From Lewinellaceae bacterium (GTDB lineage Bacteria; Bacteroidota; Bacteroidia; Chitinophagales; Saprospiraceae): a stretch of DNA of 22,777 nucleotides. Numbering within the stretch: position 1 is the stretch's first letter; every line of letters begins with the position of its first letter. Below the pieces are notes generated by a model. The model saw nothing but the letters and a program-made list of their open reading frames with translations, had not been told where the DNA came from and did not search any database. Positions 14,311 to 22,777 of this stretch are shown here, in pieces. The stretch is taken from assembly GCA_016708875.1 (NCBI GenBank), contig JADJFA010000005.1, positions 1 to 22,777 on the forward strand, in the 5' to 3' direction. The position numbers were made by a program, and so were the translations under genes.

Positions 14311-15689
14311 ATGCACAAAAAAATCTACTTCGCTTTCCTTCTGTTGTTCTTGGCGAACACCTTATCCGCCACCCACAACCTTTCTGGAGAAATCGTATTC
14401 CAAAAAACAGGCGGTCTGGGTGTCACCGCCACCATAATAACGTACACCAAAGCCACTTCGGTTAATGCCGACCGAGATTCGCTGTTGCTTTGCTGGGGTG
14501 ATGGGAACTGCACAATGGTTGCACGAAGCAACGGCACGGGTGAAATCGTTGGGGCCAACATCAAGAAGAATATTTACATCGGCCACTACACCTACGCTGC
14601 CGAAGGCGTTTATTGGATTTCGATGACGGACCAAAACCGCTCATCGGGCATCATAAATGTCAACTCCCTGCTTCTGACAATATTCCTTTTCACCTGGAGG
14701 CAATGGTTCGCTTGCTGCCGGATGCCGCTGGTTCGCTCCATTCTCCGGTCTTTTTGGAACCACCCGTTGATATTGCATCCCTTTACCTCCCGTTTGTGCA
14801 TGTGCCCAATGCTTTTGATGCCGATGATGACAGTTTGGTGTATGAACTGGCGGTTCCCATGCAAGGTGTTGGTGAATTGGTGCCGAATTATTCCTGGCCC
14901 AACCAAATCGTGCCCAATCCGGAAAATCAAATATCATTGGATCCGGCAACCGGTAAATTTACCTGGGATGCACCACAGGCTCCTGGCCACTACTGTATTG
15001 CAATAGTCGTTCGCGCTTACCGCAATGGCATTTTGGTGGAAGAAACCAGACGTGACTTGTTTATTGAGGTATCCGAGTTGGCGAATACGCCACCTGTGTT
15101 GGTTCTGATACCGGATATAAGCGAGGACGAAATTGTGGAGGTCACCGTTGGGCAGATCGTTCAGATTCAGGCAATTGCTACGGATCCGGATCCCGGACAA
15201 ACGCTCACTTTGACGGCTTCAGGGGACTTTTTGAAGATTTTTTCAGGAAAAAGCCACATTTGTTCCGAATTCCAACACGGGTATGTTTTCTGGACGGTGA
15301 AAAGTGAACACGTCCGAACACAACCACATCAGATACTTTTCAAGGCGAAGGATGATTTTTTGGGCGACGGTTTTGCTGCCACCAGGATTGTCCGTTTCCG
15401 GGCGAGTGAAGTGGTAGGGGTTTGGGGTGCAAATCCTGATCTTTCTGGGCTGCACATTTTCCCTAACCCAAATGCCGGCACATTCATGGTTGAACTGCCA
15501 GAGCCTGCATCGGCCGGTTTGACATTCCGCATCGTTGGCATTACAGGGCAAGTGCTACGGGATCAGGTGGTGCAATCTGGCATTACAACACAAACAGTTC
15601 AGGCGGACGGCTTGCCTTCAGGCTTGTATTTTTTGCAAGTTGTTTCGAATGGCAAAGTGCTGGCAACGGAGAGGTTTGTGAAACAATAG
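14311..15689 (+). CDS. PKD/cadherin-like T9SS cargo protein, one frameshift
   Basis: ATG 14311 begins the signal peptide MHKKIYFAFLLLFLANTLSA, followed by THNLSGEIVFQ. That THxxxGEI start marks a Bacteroidota family of large surface proteins often annotated as gliding or PKD-domain proteins. The frame used to about 14668 joins the frame running to TAA-type stop TAG 15687-15689. At the join, NVNS continues as PASDNIPFHLEAMV after a one-base correction. The middle resembles cadherin/PKD-like modules (FDADDDSLVYEL, DPATGKFTWDAP, ATDPDPGQTLTL). The last 75 residues are a T9SS type A sorting domain (LHIFPNPNAGTFMVELPEPA, then LPSGLYFLQVV, ending ERFVKQ). Reconstructed length is about 459 residues. 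It follows the adhesin by 67 bp without a terminator, so the two are probably co-transcribed. The binding partner is unknown. Confidence 0.8.
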
Positions 15690-15698
15690 CGTTTTTGT

Positions 15699-15729
15699 GG
15701 TTACAAATCGAATCTTGATGGAGATAAAT
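15699..15729 (+). promoter_or_regulatory. 31-bp conserved upstream motif, copy 3
   Basis: This starts GGTTACAAATCGAATC and ends GGAGATAAAT. It matches copy 4 (16704) at 28 of 31 positions. It begins only 10 bp after the stop of the preceding T9SS cargo and ends 75 bp before the lipoprotein ATG. No terminator separates it from the upstream gene. Confidence 0.6.
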
Positions 15730-15804
15730 ACAGACAAGCCCAAGCCAGCGGGTAAGTATTTTACCCTTTCCACGTTTACCTAAAAATTCAAAAATAACTT
15801 AACC

Positions 15805-16405
15805 ATGTTTTCAAAAATCTCTTTTCTCCAATGCATGATGCTGATGGGCATCGTCCTTCTTTCAAGCTGTAAAAAAGACAGCAAAGACCCCGATAATGTA
15901 TCGGACGCTGAGTACTATTTCTACGGAAAGCTCGACGGACAAACCAATCTCTTAGAGATAGATGCCACGGGGGATTATCAAATGTCAAACTCCATAGATG
16001 CCAGCATTGGAGTCCCCTTTTGTACGTATTCTTATGGATGTGCCATTGGTGCATTCGACCCCATTGACGCCCCTTATTTTGAAGTCTATTTCCCAATTTG
16101 TTTGACGGCGATTGTGCGGATGTGGATCAAGACTTTTCCGGGCTTTTCCATACCGGCGCCTATTCATTTGGCGATCTTACTGGCCAAGTGCTTGTGCGGC
16201 ACTGGGATGGAACAGAACTCTGGACATCTGATGCAAGCGGTCAGGTAAATGCCTCCTTTGAAGTGACTGCTACGGAGCGTCAGGAGACCCCGTTTGGGAT
16301 TTATCAAAAGTGAGCGGTAAGGCGAGTTGCACGCTTTTCAGTATGGGCGGAAGCAGCAAGAAATTGGAGGATATTAAATTTGTAATGTCGTTTAGTAAGG
16401 ACTAA
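15805..16405 (+). CDS. Small lipoprotein of unknown function, two frameshifts
   Basis: ATG 15805 leads into a lipoprotein signal peptide with the lipobox LLSSC (Cys22) followed by KKDSKDPDN. The charged residues after Cys might act as a surface-export signal of the Bacteroidota type, but this is not certain. Two one-base corrections rebuild about 200 residues. Adding one C to the CCC at about 16092 turns YFPICLT into YFPNLFDGDCADVDQDF, and a second change near 16285 gives DPVWDLSKVSGKASC, ending at TAA 16403-16405. The mature part is rich in Asp, Gly and aromatic residues (HTGAYSFGDLTG, VRHWDGTELW), suggesting a beta-sandwich. I do not recognise a named family. Uncorrected, the first frame stops at 16248 and the second at 16313. 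A strong terminator follows 27 bp downstream. Confidence 0.7.
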
Positions 16406-16431
16406 GCGCGAGTAGTAAACGTATCCCTTCC

Positions 16432-16468
16432 AAGCCCTTCCCGGTTAAATCGGGAAGGGCTTTTTTTT
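16432..16468 (+). terminator. Strong rho-independent terminator of the lipoprotein gene
   Basis: AAGCCCTTCCCG (16432-16443) pairs perfectly with CGGGAAGGGCTT (16451-16462) around a 7-nt loop and runs into eight T. It lies 27 bp after TAA 16403-16405, which supports that reconstructed gene end. Confidence 0.9.
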
Positions 16469-16503
16469 CGCAGAAGTTTGAATCATCTAGAAATTTTCAA
16501 AGT

Positions 16504-16638
16504 CCAGAGGGACTGAATCTCGGTGAAACGGATGAAATGCGATTGGCGTGCCGTGGGTACGCTATATGCGATTTTTAGATAGCGTACCTGCGGCACGCTT
16601 TTCTAAAATACCATTTCTCCGATATCCCGTCCCTCTGG
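16504..16638. repeat. 135-bp nested inverted repeat (two concentric stems)
   Basis: The outer arms at 16504-16531 (starting CCAGAGGGAC) and 16611-16638 (ending GTCCCTCTGG) are inverted copies matching at 23 of 28 positions. The inner arms at 16546-16565 (GCGTGCCGTGGGTACGCTAT) and 16579-16598 match at 18 of 20 around a 13-bp loop. The mismatches are mostly transitions spread along the arms, as expected of an ageing element. There is no coding capacity. It is probably a non-autonomous mobile or REP-like intergenic element. Confidence 0.75.
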
Positions 16639-16703
16639 GCGTCCAGTCTCAAATCCGGGATGACACATATTTAGCATGAAGAGCCAAAATAAATTTGAAG
16701 CAC

Positions 16704-16734
16704 GGTTACAAATCGAAACTTGACGGAGATGAAT
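16704..16734 (+). promoter_or_regulatory. 31-bp conserved upstream motif, copy 4
   Basis: This starts GGTTACAAATCGAAAC and ends GGAGATGAAT, differing from copy 3 at three positions. It ends 158 bp before the ATG of the HYR/YVTN gene and lies downstream of a terminator, so it heads that transcription unit. Confidence 0.6.
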
Positions 16735-16892
16735 GCGTAAAAGTTATATCGGGGTATAATGACCGACTATAACAAACGCTCCATGTCACCCAGAGGACAG
16801 AATTTGGGAATTTATTCGCCCGATAATCACCTGTGGTTATTTTTCGGGCTTAATTCTTCTCATTCGCAGGGCAATTTTTAAAAATCATCTGT

Positions 16893-19800
16893 ATGAAAAG
16901 TCTATACAACAGTTTGCCGAATGGCCTACGCTCGCTATGCCTCTTGTTTTTACCCTTCAGTTTGGTGTACAGAGTTGGAGCCAATTGACCTGTAACGACT
17001 TTGTCATCCTCGCCCTGGACAACGATTGCTTCAACACTATTGACGCGGATCAAATACTTGAAGGCGGGCCGTATTGCTATCCGTGTATGTTGGTTCAGTT
17101 GGATAAAACCCCGGCGCACCCGATTGTAATGGCCCTTGGGTGCTGAATACTGTTGATGCCAGCGATATCGGACAAACGTATTGTGTCCGGGTGACTGATC
17201 CCGGTAATGGCAATTTCTGCCAGGGTAGTATCCAGATTGTTGACAATCTACCACCAAACCCAGCTGCCCCAGCAACTCAACCGTCGGTATGGACGCTACG
17301 ACCTGCTTCCACACGGCAGCCAACGGGAATTTGATCCTTCCATCATTAGCGACAATTGCTACACCCCAACCCTTACATATAACCTCTTCTCTATCACTTC
17401 TGGTACGAATGGCTCAGGCAGTAACAGCATTGATGGCGTTTCCTTCAACCGAGGACTTACACAGGTAAAATGGACTGCTGTGGATGGAAGTTCGAACAGC
17501 GCTACCTGTACGTTTACCGTGCAAGTGGATGATCAGCAACCACCGTCTATTGCTTGCCCTGGTAATATGACGCTCGACACCGACCTTGGGCAATGTACTT
17601 ATACCGTGCAAAACATCGAACTTTACCCACTCTCCTGGAATGAAAATTGTCCCCTGGGATTGGCCTGGAGCCTAAGCGGCGCCAACAACGACGGTGGAAA
17701 CAACACGCTGGCAGGCTATGTCATGCAGCCGGGCTTGACCACGGTGACCTGGACTTTGATTGAGAACTATACTTTCAACATCGTCAGCTGTTCATTCGAT
17801 GTGCAGATTGACGACAACGAACCGCCGGGCCTTGCATGTCTTCCTAACCAAACACGAAGCACAGACCAAGGCCAATGCAATTACGCTACATTGAACAGTG
17901 AGTTCGATCCAACGAGCGTTGACGACAATTGTCAGGTTGCAACCTTGACTTATTCTTTGACAGGTGCTACGAATGGAATCGGAACAAATTCCTTGTCAGG
18001 AAAGATATTCAATAAAGGCATGACGACAGTGGGTTGGATTGCCCAAGATTCATCAAGTAATCCAGGTACTTGTAGTTTTAATATTCTAATTGAGGAGAAT
18101 GAGCCGCCGGTTTTCCCCACTTGCAATGGTGATATTAAGACCGTCAATATGACCTTTGACTGCAAAATAACCATACCAAATCTCTTAAATACGACAGCAG
18201 CAACAGACAACTGTTTCGGCGTAACCAAAACGCAGTCTCCCATGGCAGGTCTTGTCATAACTGCGACACACGACGAGATTATACCAATAACCATTACAGC
18301 CAAAGACGCCTCAAACAACACGGCTGTTTGCCAGCAATTTGTGAAAGCACGCGATGTGACCCTTCCGATCATAAATACTTGTCCAAGATCAAGAGTGATT
18401 TATCCTAACGCAAGTTGCGAGATTGAAATACCTGACTTAATTCCTGAATTAACTGGATCAGATTGCAGCCTACCGCTTACAATGACCCAGAACCCCGCTG
18501 CTGGGACGATTTTACTGAGTGAAGTAGGTTTGGTCAATACCGTAACAATGACTGTGACAGATGATGCCGGGAACAGCAAAGGGTGCAATGTTTCGCTATT
18601 GACGGGGATAAGGTATTTCGCCTATATCGCGAACTCAAATTCAATCTCAGTGGTGAACACCGGAACAAATATTGTAGAAACTACGATACCGGTTGGCAAT
18701 AAACCCGTCATGGCAGCCGCAACAGGCAGTGCAACGAATCCAACTGCAAACCGTTTGTATGTGGTCAACTCTAATTCAAACTCCGTTTCGGTCATTAATA
18801 CCAATACACATTCAGTGATAGCAACCATTGGGGTCGGTGACAACCCGGTAGCGGCTGCAACGGGCAGTGCGACCAATCCAACCGCAAACCGAATTTATAT
18901 AGTTAACTCTAATTCAAATTCCGTTTCCGTTATCAACCCAATGACCAATTCTGTAGAAGCTTACCATCGCAGTAGGCGGCAAACCAGTAGCAGCGGCAAC
19001 GGGTAGTGCAACCAATCCTACCGCAAATCGAATTTATGTGGTCAACTCTAATTCAAACTCTGTTTCCGTTATCAACCCATTGACCAATTCTGTGGAAACC
19101 ACAATCGCGGTTGGCGACAAACCAGTAGCGGTTCTTGCAGGAATGCAGGCGGATCCAATGGCAAATCGAATTTATGTGGTCAATTCTAATTCAAACGCTG
19201 TGTCCGTTATCAACCCTTTCACTAATTCCTTAGAGCTACTATTGCAGTAGGCGATAAACCTGTAGATGTAGAAATGAGGTGTGCAACCAATCCAACGGCA
19301 AACCGTATTTATGTGGCGAATTTTACTTCAAATTCTATTTCTGTTATCAACCCTTTTACCAATACATTGGAAACTACCATACCGGTAGGAACAAACCCGG
19401 TAAGATTGATGAAAGGCGGCGGGGCTGGCGGGCAAGGTAGCGGTGGTCCTAATCCACCACCAAATCCAACAGATCCAACAAGTCCACAGGCAAACCGTGT
19501 TTATGTGATCAACTCTAATTCAAACAGCATAAGTGTTATCGATGCCAATAAAGTAATAGCCACTATTCCTGTAGGAGAAGGGCCAAACAATATTGCTCGT
19601 AATTACAACATCAGCCCATTGTCCAATCGAATATACGTTTCCAATGAATATTCAGGCGATGTGACCGTCATTAATTCTCTTACATATACCGTAATAGAAA
19701 CGATTCCAATTGGAGGAGCCAATTGCATTAAGCGACTTTGTTGTCGGTTCAAGATGTTCTTCCGGACAAGACTCGGACAATGGCTTGTCAGAAGAAGAAA

Positions 19801-20100
19801 ACAACCGCTAGCGGTACAATATTTGAGACAGAAGAGACATCCTTTAAAATAATTGCATCGCCAAATCCCTTCAATACCCATCTAGAACTAAACTTTAGGC
19901 TGGAGGCAGAAAATCAAATAGAAGCTTATTTTTGTTAGACATGGCAGGGAACATAGTACGCAGGAATCTACGCAACATTCCCCGTAGGCTGGCAGCAACT
20001 CAGATGGAACACAGAAGATCTTCCTCAAGGAGTGTACTTCGTAGGCTTAAAAATAGATGGAGAGACTCGGAAGTACCAAAAGGCGATATTGTTGCGGTAG
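16893..20100 (+). CDS. HYR-domain plus YVTN beta-propeller T9SS cargo protein, broken by frameshifts
   Basis: ATG 16893 starts MKSLYNSLPNGLRSLCLLFL, a plausible signal peptide. After frame changes near 16960, 17115 and 17300, an intact 1.8-kb frame runs to 19006. It encodes repeated HYR (hyalin-type) modules, recognised by PPSIACPGNMTLDTDLGQC, PPGLACLPNQTRSTDQGQC and PPVFPTCNGD with DNC and TFTVQVDD partners. From about 18608 eight YVTN propeller blades follow (VVNSNSNSVSVINPLTNSVE and variants), one enlarged by a Gly/Pro-rich insert (GGGAGGQGSGGPNPPPNPTD) at about 19414-19480. A T9SS sorting domain begins near 19845 (KIIASPNPFNTHLEL) and continues LPQGVYFVGLKIDGE to TAG 20098-20100 after corrections near 19725, 19805, 19930 and 19975. 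Reconstructed length is about 1,070 residues. It is probably an extracellular binding protein. The fusion order HYR-propeller-sorting domain is clear, but the ligand is unknown. Confidence 0.8.
18608..19720 (+). repeat. Tandem propeller-blade repeats of about 138 bp
   Basis: Equivalent repeat landmarks (GCAAACCG or GCAAATCG) occur at 18746, 18884, 19023, 19161, 19298 and 19490, with a related TCCAATCG at 19622. The spacings are 138, 139, 138, 137, 192 and 132 bp. The 139 and 137 steps coincide with the frame breaks near 18960 and 19235. The 192 step is 138 plus an in-frame 54-bp insert. A first unit lies 135 bp before the second. Several units share long identical stretches (TCAACTCTAATTCAAAC), indicating recent duplication or gene conversion. 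Confidence 0.85.
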
Positions 20101-20102
20101 CC

Positions 20103-20147
20103 TGAGTCACGTTTACTAAACCTCCAAGGTTTTAGTAAACGTGAGTC
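20103..20147. repeat. Long hairpin after the HYR/YVTN gene
   Basis: TCACGTTTACTAAACC (20107-20122) pairs with GGTTTTAGTAAACGTGA (20128-20144), with a single unpaired A, around the loop TCCAA. The outer bases continue as an imperfect match. It starts 3 bp after the gene's TAG. No U-run follows; a run of eight C does (from 20158). It may terminate transcription or be a dispersed palindrome. Confidence 0.65.
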
Positions 20148-20246
20148 AAGCTCTTGCCCCCCCCTTTTGCAAACATTTCCCAAAAGCACCACGGACACCT
20201 GCGGATGGCCTTACTTTTGCCGCTCTTTTCCAAAACAATTATACCG

Positions 20247-21688
20247 ATGGCGATTTTGAAACGTTCCACCCGCTCCGCTTTTTTTCTGCTTTCATTTTTC
20301 TCAAGCCTTGCCTTTTTTAAGGCGGATGCCCAAACCACCCTAACATTCCAACCCGCAGCACCAGGCATTGATTCTACCCAAATCGAAGCCTTTTTGGAAG
20401 GAATTCCAGCAGGTATGGCCAAACTTGTAGGCGTTTGGGGCGACCAAAACTTCATCGCCGATTCGGCTGCCGTGGATGCGTCCGGTCATCTTGTCTTGCG
20501 CCGAAAGAAAGTTTTCTTGCACCAGGCTTTTACACTTTTTTGCTGCCGGGAATGAAGCAACTCTCCTTCCTGATTGACAAGGATCAGCGCATGACCATGC
20601 GTGCCAAAGCCGCCGACTTTATGGGCACGATGCAGGTGGAAGGCTCTATCAATACGGACCTTTTTACCAGACCATTCGATTCCAGGCCAAACAAGAACCA
20701 AGCTGGCTCAGACCACCGGGGCGATGAACAAGTCCGCCGCCAATTCAGCAGAATTCATACAAGCAAAACAGCGGCAGATGCAAATTCTGGAGGAACGCAA
20801 GGCATATTTGGACGGTATTTTCAAGCAGTATCCAGATGCGTTTTTTACCAAATTCAAGATCTCCGGGCAAAACCTGATTTCAAAGAATTCAAAAGCCAAT
20901 GGCGACATGGACACCATGCGCCAACTCATGTATTACCGCGATCACTTCTGGGACGGGGTGGATTTCAATGACAACCGCCTGCTCAATACACCCGTTATCG
21001 CCAATAAACTCAAGCGCTATATCAAAGAATTGACCCACAACACCCCGATTCGCTTATAAAAGTGTCCGATGCACTTATTCGCAGGGTGATAAACCATCGC
21101 GAATATTTCAAGTATTTTACCAACTGGATCGCGCTGCAATACGAAAACACAAAGACGACCGTGATGGATGGCGAGGCAGTGTACGTCCACATCATCAAAA
21201 ACTATTTTACAGACGAACTGGCCTTTTGGGATAAGCCAGAAAACCTGAAGGGCTTGCGCAAGCACGTGTGGAAATGGAAGCCAGCCTTTTGGGCCGAAAG
21301 GTCCGGATGTAAGGCGAGAGACATCAACGGAGCATTAAAAAAGCATCTATGAAATGACCGCGCCAATTGTTGTGGTTTTCATGTACAGCCCGGATTGCGA
21401 ACACTGCCAAAAGGAAGCGGGCAGGTAGAAGCGATTTACAGAAAATGGAAATCTCGTGGGGTGGAAATTTATGGCATTGCCGTAAGCACCACAGATGAGG
21501 AATGGAAAAATTCTCGCAGGAAAAGGGTTTCACTTTCACCAATGTATTCGACCCAACCAATGTGGCGATCTATGCCAAATACTTTGTGGACATCACCCCT
21601 GAAATTTTATGTCCTGAACAAAGACCGCATTATTGTCGGTAAAAACCTGCATCCCAACCAGTTAGAGACGATTTTTGAAGGGAATTGA
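20247..21688 (+). CDS. TlpA/ResA-type thiol-disulfide oxidoreductase with DUF4369/DUF5106-like regions, many frameshifts
   Basis: ATG 20247 gives the signal peptide MAILKRSTRSAFFLLSFFSS, ending near KADAQ. Reconstruction to TGA 21686-21688 gives about 480 residues. A beta-rich DUF4369-like N-terminus (FYTFLLPGMKQLSFLIDKDQ) is followed by a helical DUF5106-like middle (MRQLMYYRDHFWDGVDFNDN, DGEAVYVHIIKNYFTDELAF). The C-terminus is a thioredoxin fold: VVVFMYSPDCEHCQKEAG holds the redox pair CEHC (21396-21407), and VDITPEIYVLNKDRIIVGKN includes the cis-Pro region. About nine single-base corrections are needed, most in homopolymers, for example adding a C near 21032 to give ELTPQHPDSLIKVSD. The family is periplasmic and reduces or isomerises disulfides; partners here are unknown. 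The Cys-rich cargo proteins nearby are possible but unproven substrates. It lacks the 31-bp motif. Confidence 0.8.
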
Positions 21689-21720
21689 AGAAGGCGGGAT
21701 TGGGTCATTGAGGAAGGAGG

Positions 21721-21756
21721 AGTGTGGCACACCTTTTTAGGTGTGCCACACTTTTT
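21721..21756. terminator. Convergent terminator between the oxidoreductase and DUF547 genes
   Basis: AGTGTGGCACACCT (21721-21734) pairs perfectly with 21739-21752 around TTTT, followed by TTTTTA on the plus strand. It lies 32 bp after the oxidoreductase stop and touches the DUF547 stop codon (21755-21757, minus strand), so it can serve the plus-strand gene directly. The same 14-bp stem forms the core of the element at 9574-9655. Confidence 0.85.
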
Positions 21757-22553
21757 ACTCATTCAAATCCCAGTTGTATTCCTTGAAGACCACGGCGGTG
21801 CTAGTATTCAATTTCGTCTCCGAATATTGGTTCAGGAATTTCTTCAAGTCGCCAAAATCTGCACCATACCAATCAAAAATCTTGGAGACTTGGGCGCGAC
21901 TGGCTGAGAGGGTATTGTAGTTCGAATTATTCACAAAATCTCGGGTGCGGTTTTCCAGTGCAACGTCCAGATTTTCAGCAGTATAGGCATGGTTCCAAAG
22001 CGGGGGGCAACTTTTAGCGGCGCAGTTGATCGCGAAGTGAATGCGAGGATCTTTGAACTGGGGCCGCAGGATGTCGTTCTCGATATTATTTAGGCTGTAT
22101 TTTTTGTCGCCGATTTTGATGCGGCGCACATCCCAGGTCTTGCCTCCGTCGAAATTGAGGATGCTTTTGGTGGGGTAGTTGTCCACGATGAGTTTGAGTG
22201 TGAAGGCGTTGTAGGCGTTTATCCAATAGGCCATTTTTTCCTCTTTCGTCCAACTTTCCTCCACAGGGTTTTCAAAGCATTTTGCAATAAGCCTCAAGTG
22301 CAGATTTATCTGTCTTTAGGCCCTTGTAATTCACTTTTCCCGCATCACTGACGTGGTTTTGGAGAATAGAATCGAAGGCTTCGTGGATGGTGATTGGTGG
22401 ATTGGTGGATTGTTTACCCGCCGAAGCCTTAGCGTAGGAGGGGTGATTGGTGATCGGTAAATTAGCGATTGGTTGCTGCCTCCCTTCGCCTGGGGCGGGT
22501 AAACTGATTTGGAGGAAAAAGACAAGTGTAGAGACCAAAGACATGTTGAGCAT
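21755..22553 (-). CDS. DUF547-family secreted protein, one frameshift and an in-frame repeat insert
   Basis: The minus-strand start is ATG at 22553-22551 (MLNMSLVSTLVFFLQISLPA), a signal peptide; ATG 22544 is an alternative. After a low-complexity segment comes FDSILQNHVSDAGKVNYKGL, the normal start of the DUF547 domain. One frame change near 22285 joins ALEAYCKML to ENPVEESWTKEEKMAYWINA. The conserved MAYWINAYNAFTLKL and FAINCAAKSCPPLWNHAYTA blocks are clear family marks, and the protein ends FKEYNWDLNE. The reconstructed length is about 266 residues. DUF547 proteins are common secreted proteins of Bacteroidota and other phyla; their biochemical function is not settled. The segment between signal peptide and domain contains a 93-bp inverted-repeat-bounded insert. 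This gene has no T9SS sorting domain and converges on the oxidoreductase. Confidence 0.85.
22412..22504. repeat. 93-bp inverted-repeat-bounded insert inside the DUF547 gene
   Basis: GTTTACCCGCC (22412-22422) is exactly inverted as GGCGGGTAAAC (22494-22504). The 93 bp between the outer ends equals 31 codons, so the minus-strand reading frame passes through without a stop. The codons give low-complexity residues such as APGEGRQQPI and PSYAKASAGK. Just outside, ATTGGTGG-type direct repeats (22389-22410) adjoin it. The segment falls between the signal peptide and the conserved domain, where an insertion would be tolerated. Confidence 0.6.
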
Positions 22554-22777
22554 AGGTGGTTTTTTGTCAGAAATATACGTAAAAACGCCGTGCGGGGGTT
22601 TTCGTTGCAACAATTTCCGCCCAAAAAGCGAAAGTGTTGCATCGCGGACATGGGTTGGCCTAGGTTTGCTAATTTTGCAGCCTCAACCATTTTCCGCCAT
22701 TGTCATTTGTAACGGCGAGCATCACTTTTACCCGCCATAGCCGATTCATCCGCCGATTCATCCGCTGAAGTTTTAAC
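22554..22777. other. Upstream region of the DUF547 gene and window edge
   Basis: No complete gene is visible. CCGATTCATCCG occurs twice in direct tandem (22741-22764). On the minus strand one frame is open from the window edge to TGA at 22705-22703 and would read VKTSADESADESAMAGKSDA plus RRYK. This could be the C-terminal tail of a gene outside the window, but another frame is also open there, so I do not call a CDS. The 150 bp between that stop and the DUF547 start should hold its promoter; nothing convincing was identified. Confidence 0.4.

Larger units (their letters stand above)
16406..16892. other. 487-bp intergenic region with terminator, nested inverted repeat and upstream motif
   Basis: No gene is visible on either strand. 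It contains a perfect terminator (16432-16468), a long nested inverted repeat (16504-16638) and motif copy 4 (16704-16734). A TATAATG (around 16755) could serve as a -10-like element, but it does not fit the usual Bacteroidota TAnnTTTG form. An imperfect hairpin (GCCCGATAATCACC at 16818 against GGTTATTTTTCGGGC ending 16849) lies in the probable leader of the next gene. Confidence 0.65.

Noticed and set aside
18608..19720. Regular repeats as a possible CRISPR array
   Set aside because: The repeats are coding, about 138 bp long with no short repeat/spacer alternation, and encode YVTN propeller blades.
20154..20246. Upstream extension of the oxidoreductase to an earlier start
   Set aside because: The extension would put 31 non-signal residues before the clear signal peptide that begins at ATG 20247.
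22705..22777. C-terminal tail of a minus-strand gene at the window edge
   Set aside because: Only 24 codons are visible, a second frame is open over the same bases, and no family is recognisable.

Overview
The window looks like a chromosomal segment of a Bacteroidota bacterium, most plausibly a Saprospiria/Saprospiraceae-type organism. Almost every plus-strand gene encodes a secreted or surface protein. Five genes end in a type IX secretion (T9SS) type A C-terminal sorting domain (motifs FPNP, then LPSGLYF or similar, then FVKQ-like ends). Passenger domains are typical of this group: Cys-rich PKD/HYR modules, FG-GAP/VCBS repeats, receptor-L-like leucine-rich repeats, YVTN propeller blades and an S74-type chaperone adhesin. 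I see no T9SS machinery genes, rRNA, tRNA, CRISPR array, transposase or phage genes. The taxonomic call is inference from protein style only.

Layout: 2-844 is the end of a Cys-rich PKD-like protein cut by the window edge. 930-4680 is a large Cys-rich, PKD-like T9SS cargo. 4909-5917 is an LRR-like T9SS cargo, followed by the long FG-GAP/VCBS T9SS cargo at 5979-9506. After a 532-bp gap with repeats and a gene scar comes a very large YadA-head/S74-chaperone adhesin (10039-14243), ending in a pure 33-G tract. Then follow a PKD/cadherin-like T9SS cargo (14311-15689), a small lipoprotein (15805-16405), a 487-bp gap with a nested inverted repeat, and a HYR plus YVTN-propeller T9SS cargo (16893-20100). 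A DUF4369/DUF5106/TlpA-type thiol-disulfide oxidoreductase (20247-21688) converges on a minus-strand DUF547 protein (21755-22553) across a shared hairpin.

Nearly every gene is interrupted by single-base frame changes. Many restore the family sequence if one base is added to or removed from a homopolymer, and tandem repeats of exactly 138 bp become 139 or 137 bp just where the frame breaks. The simplest reading is consensus error in an unpolished long-read assembly, so I annotate whole reconstructed genes as CDS and describe the breaks. Error density is very uneven: one 3.36-kb stretch has none.

The most interesting signal is an ungapped 31-bp intergenic motif at 4820, 9735, 15699 and 16704. 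It lies once upstream of each inferred transcription unit from 4909 to 20100 and is absent from the non-cargo genes. It may be a shared promoter or leader element for a surface-protein regulon. Around it lie several families of palindromic repeats, one apparent gene-deletion scar, and an inverted-repeat-bounded 93-bp insert read in frame inside the DUF547 gene.
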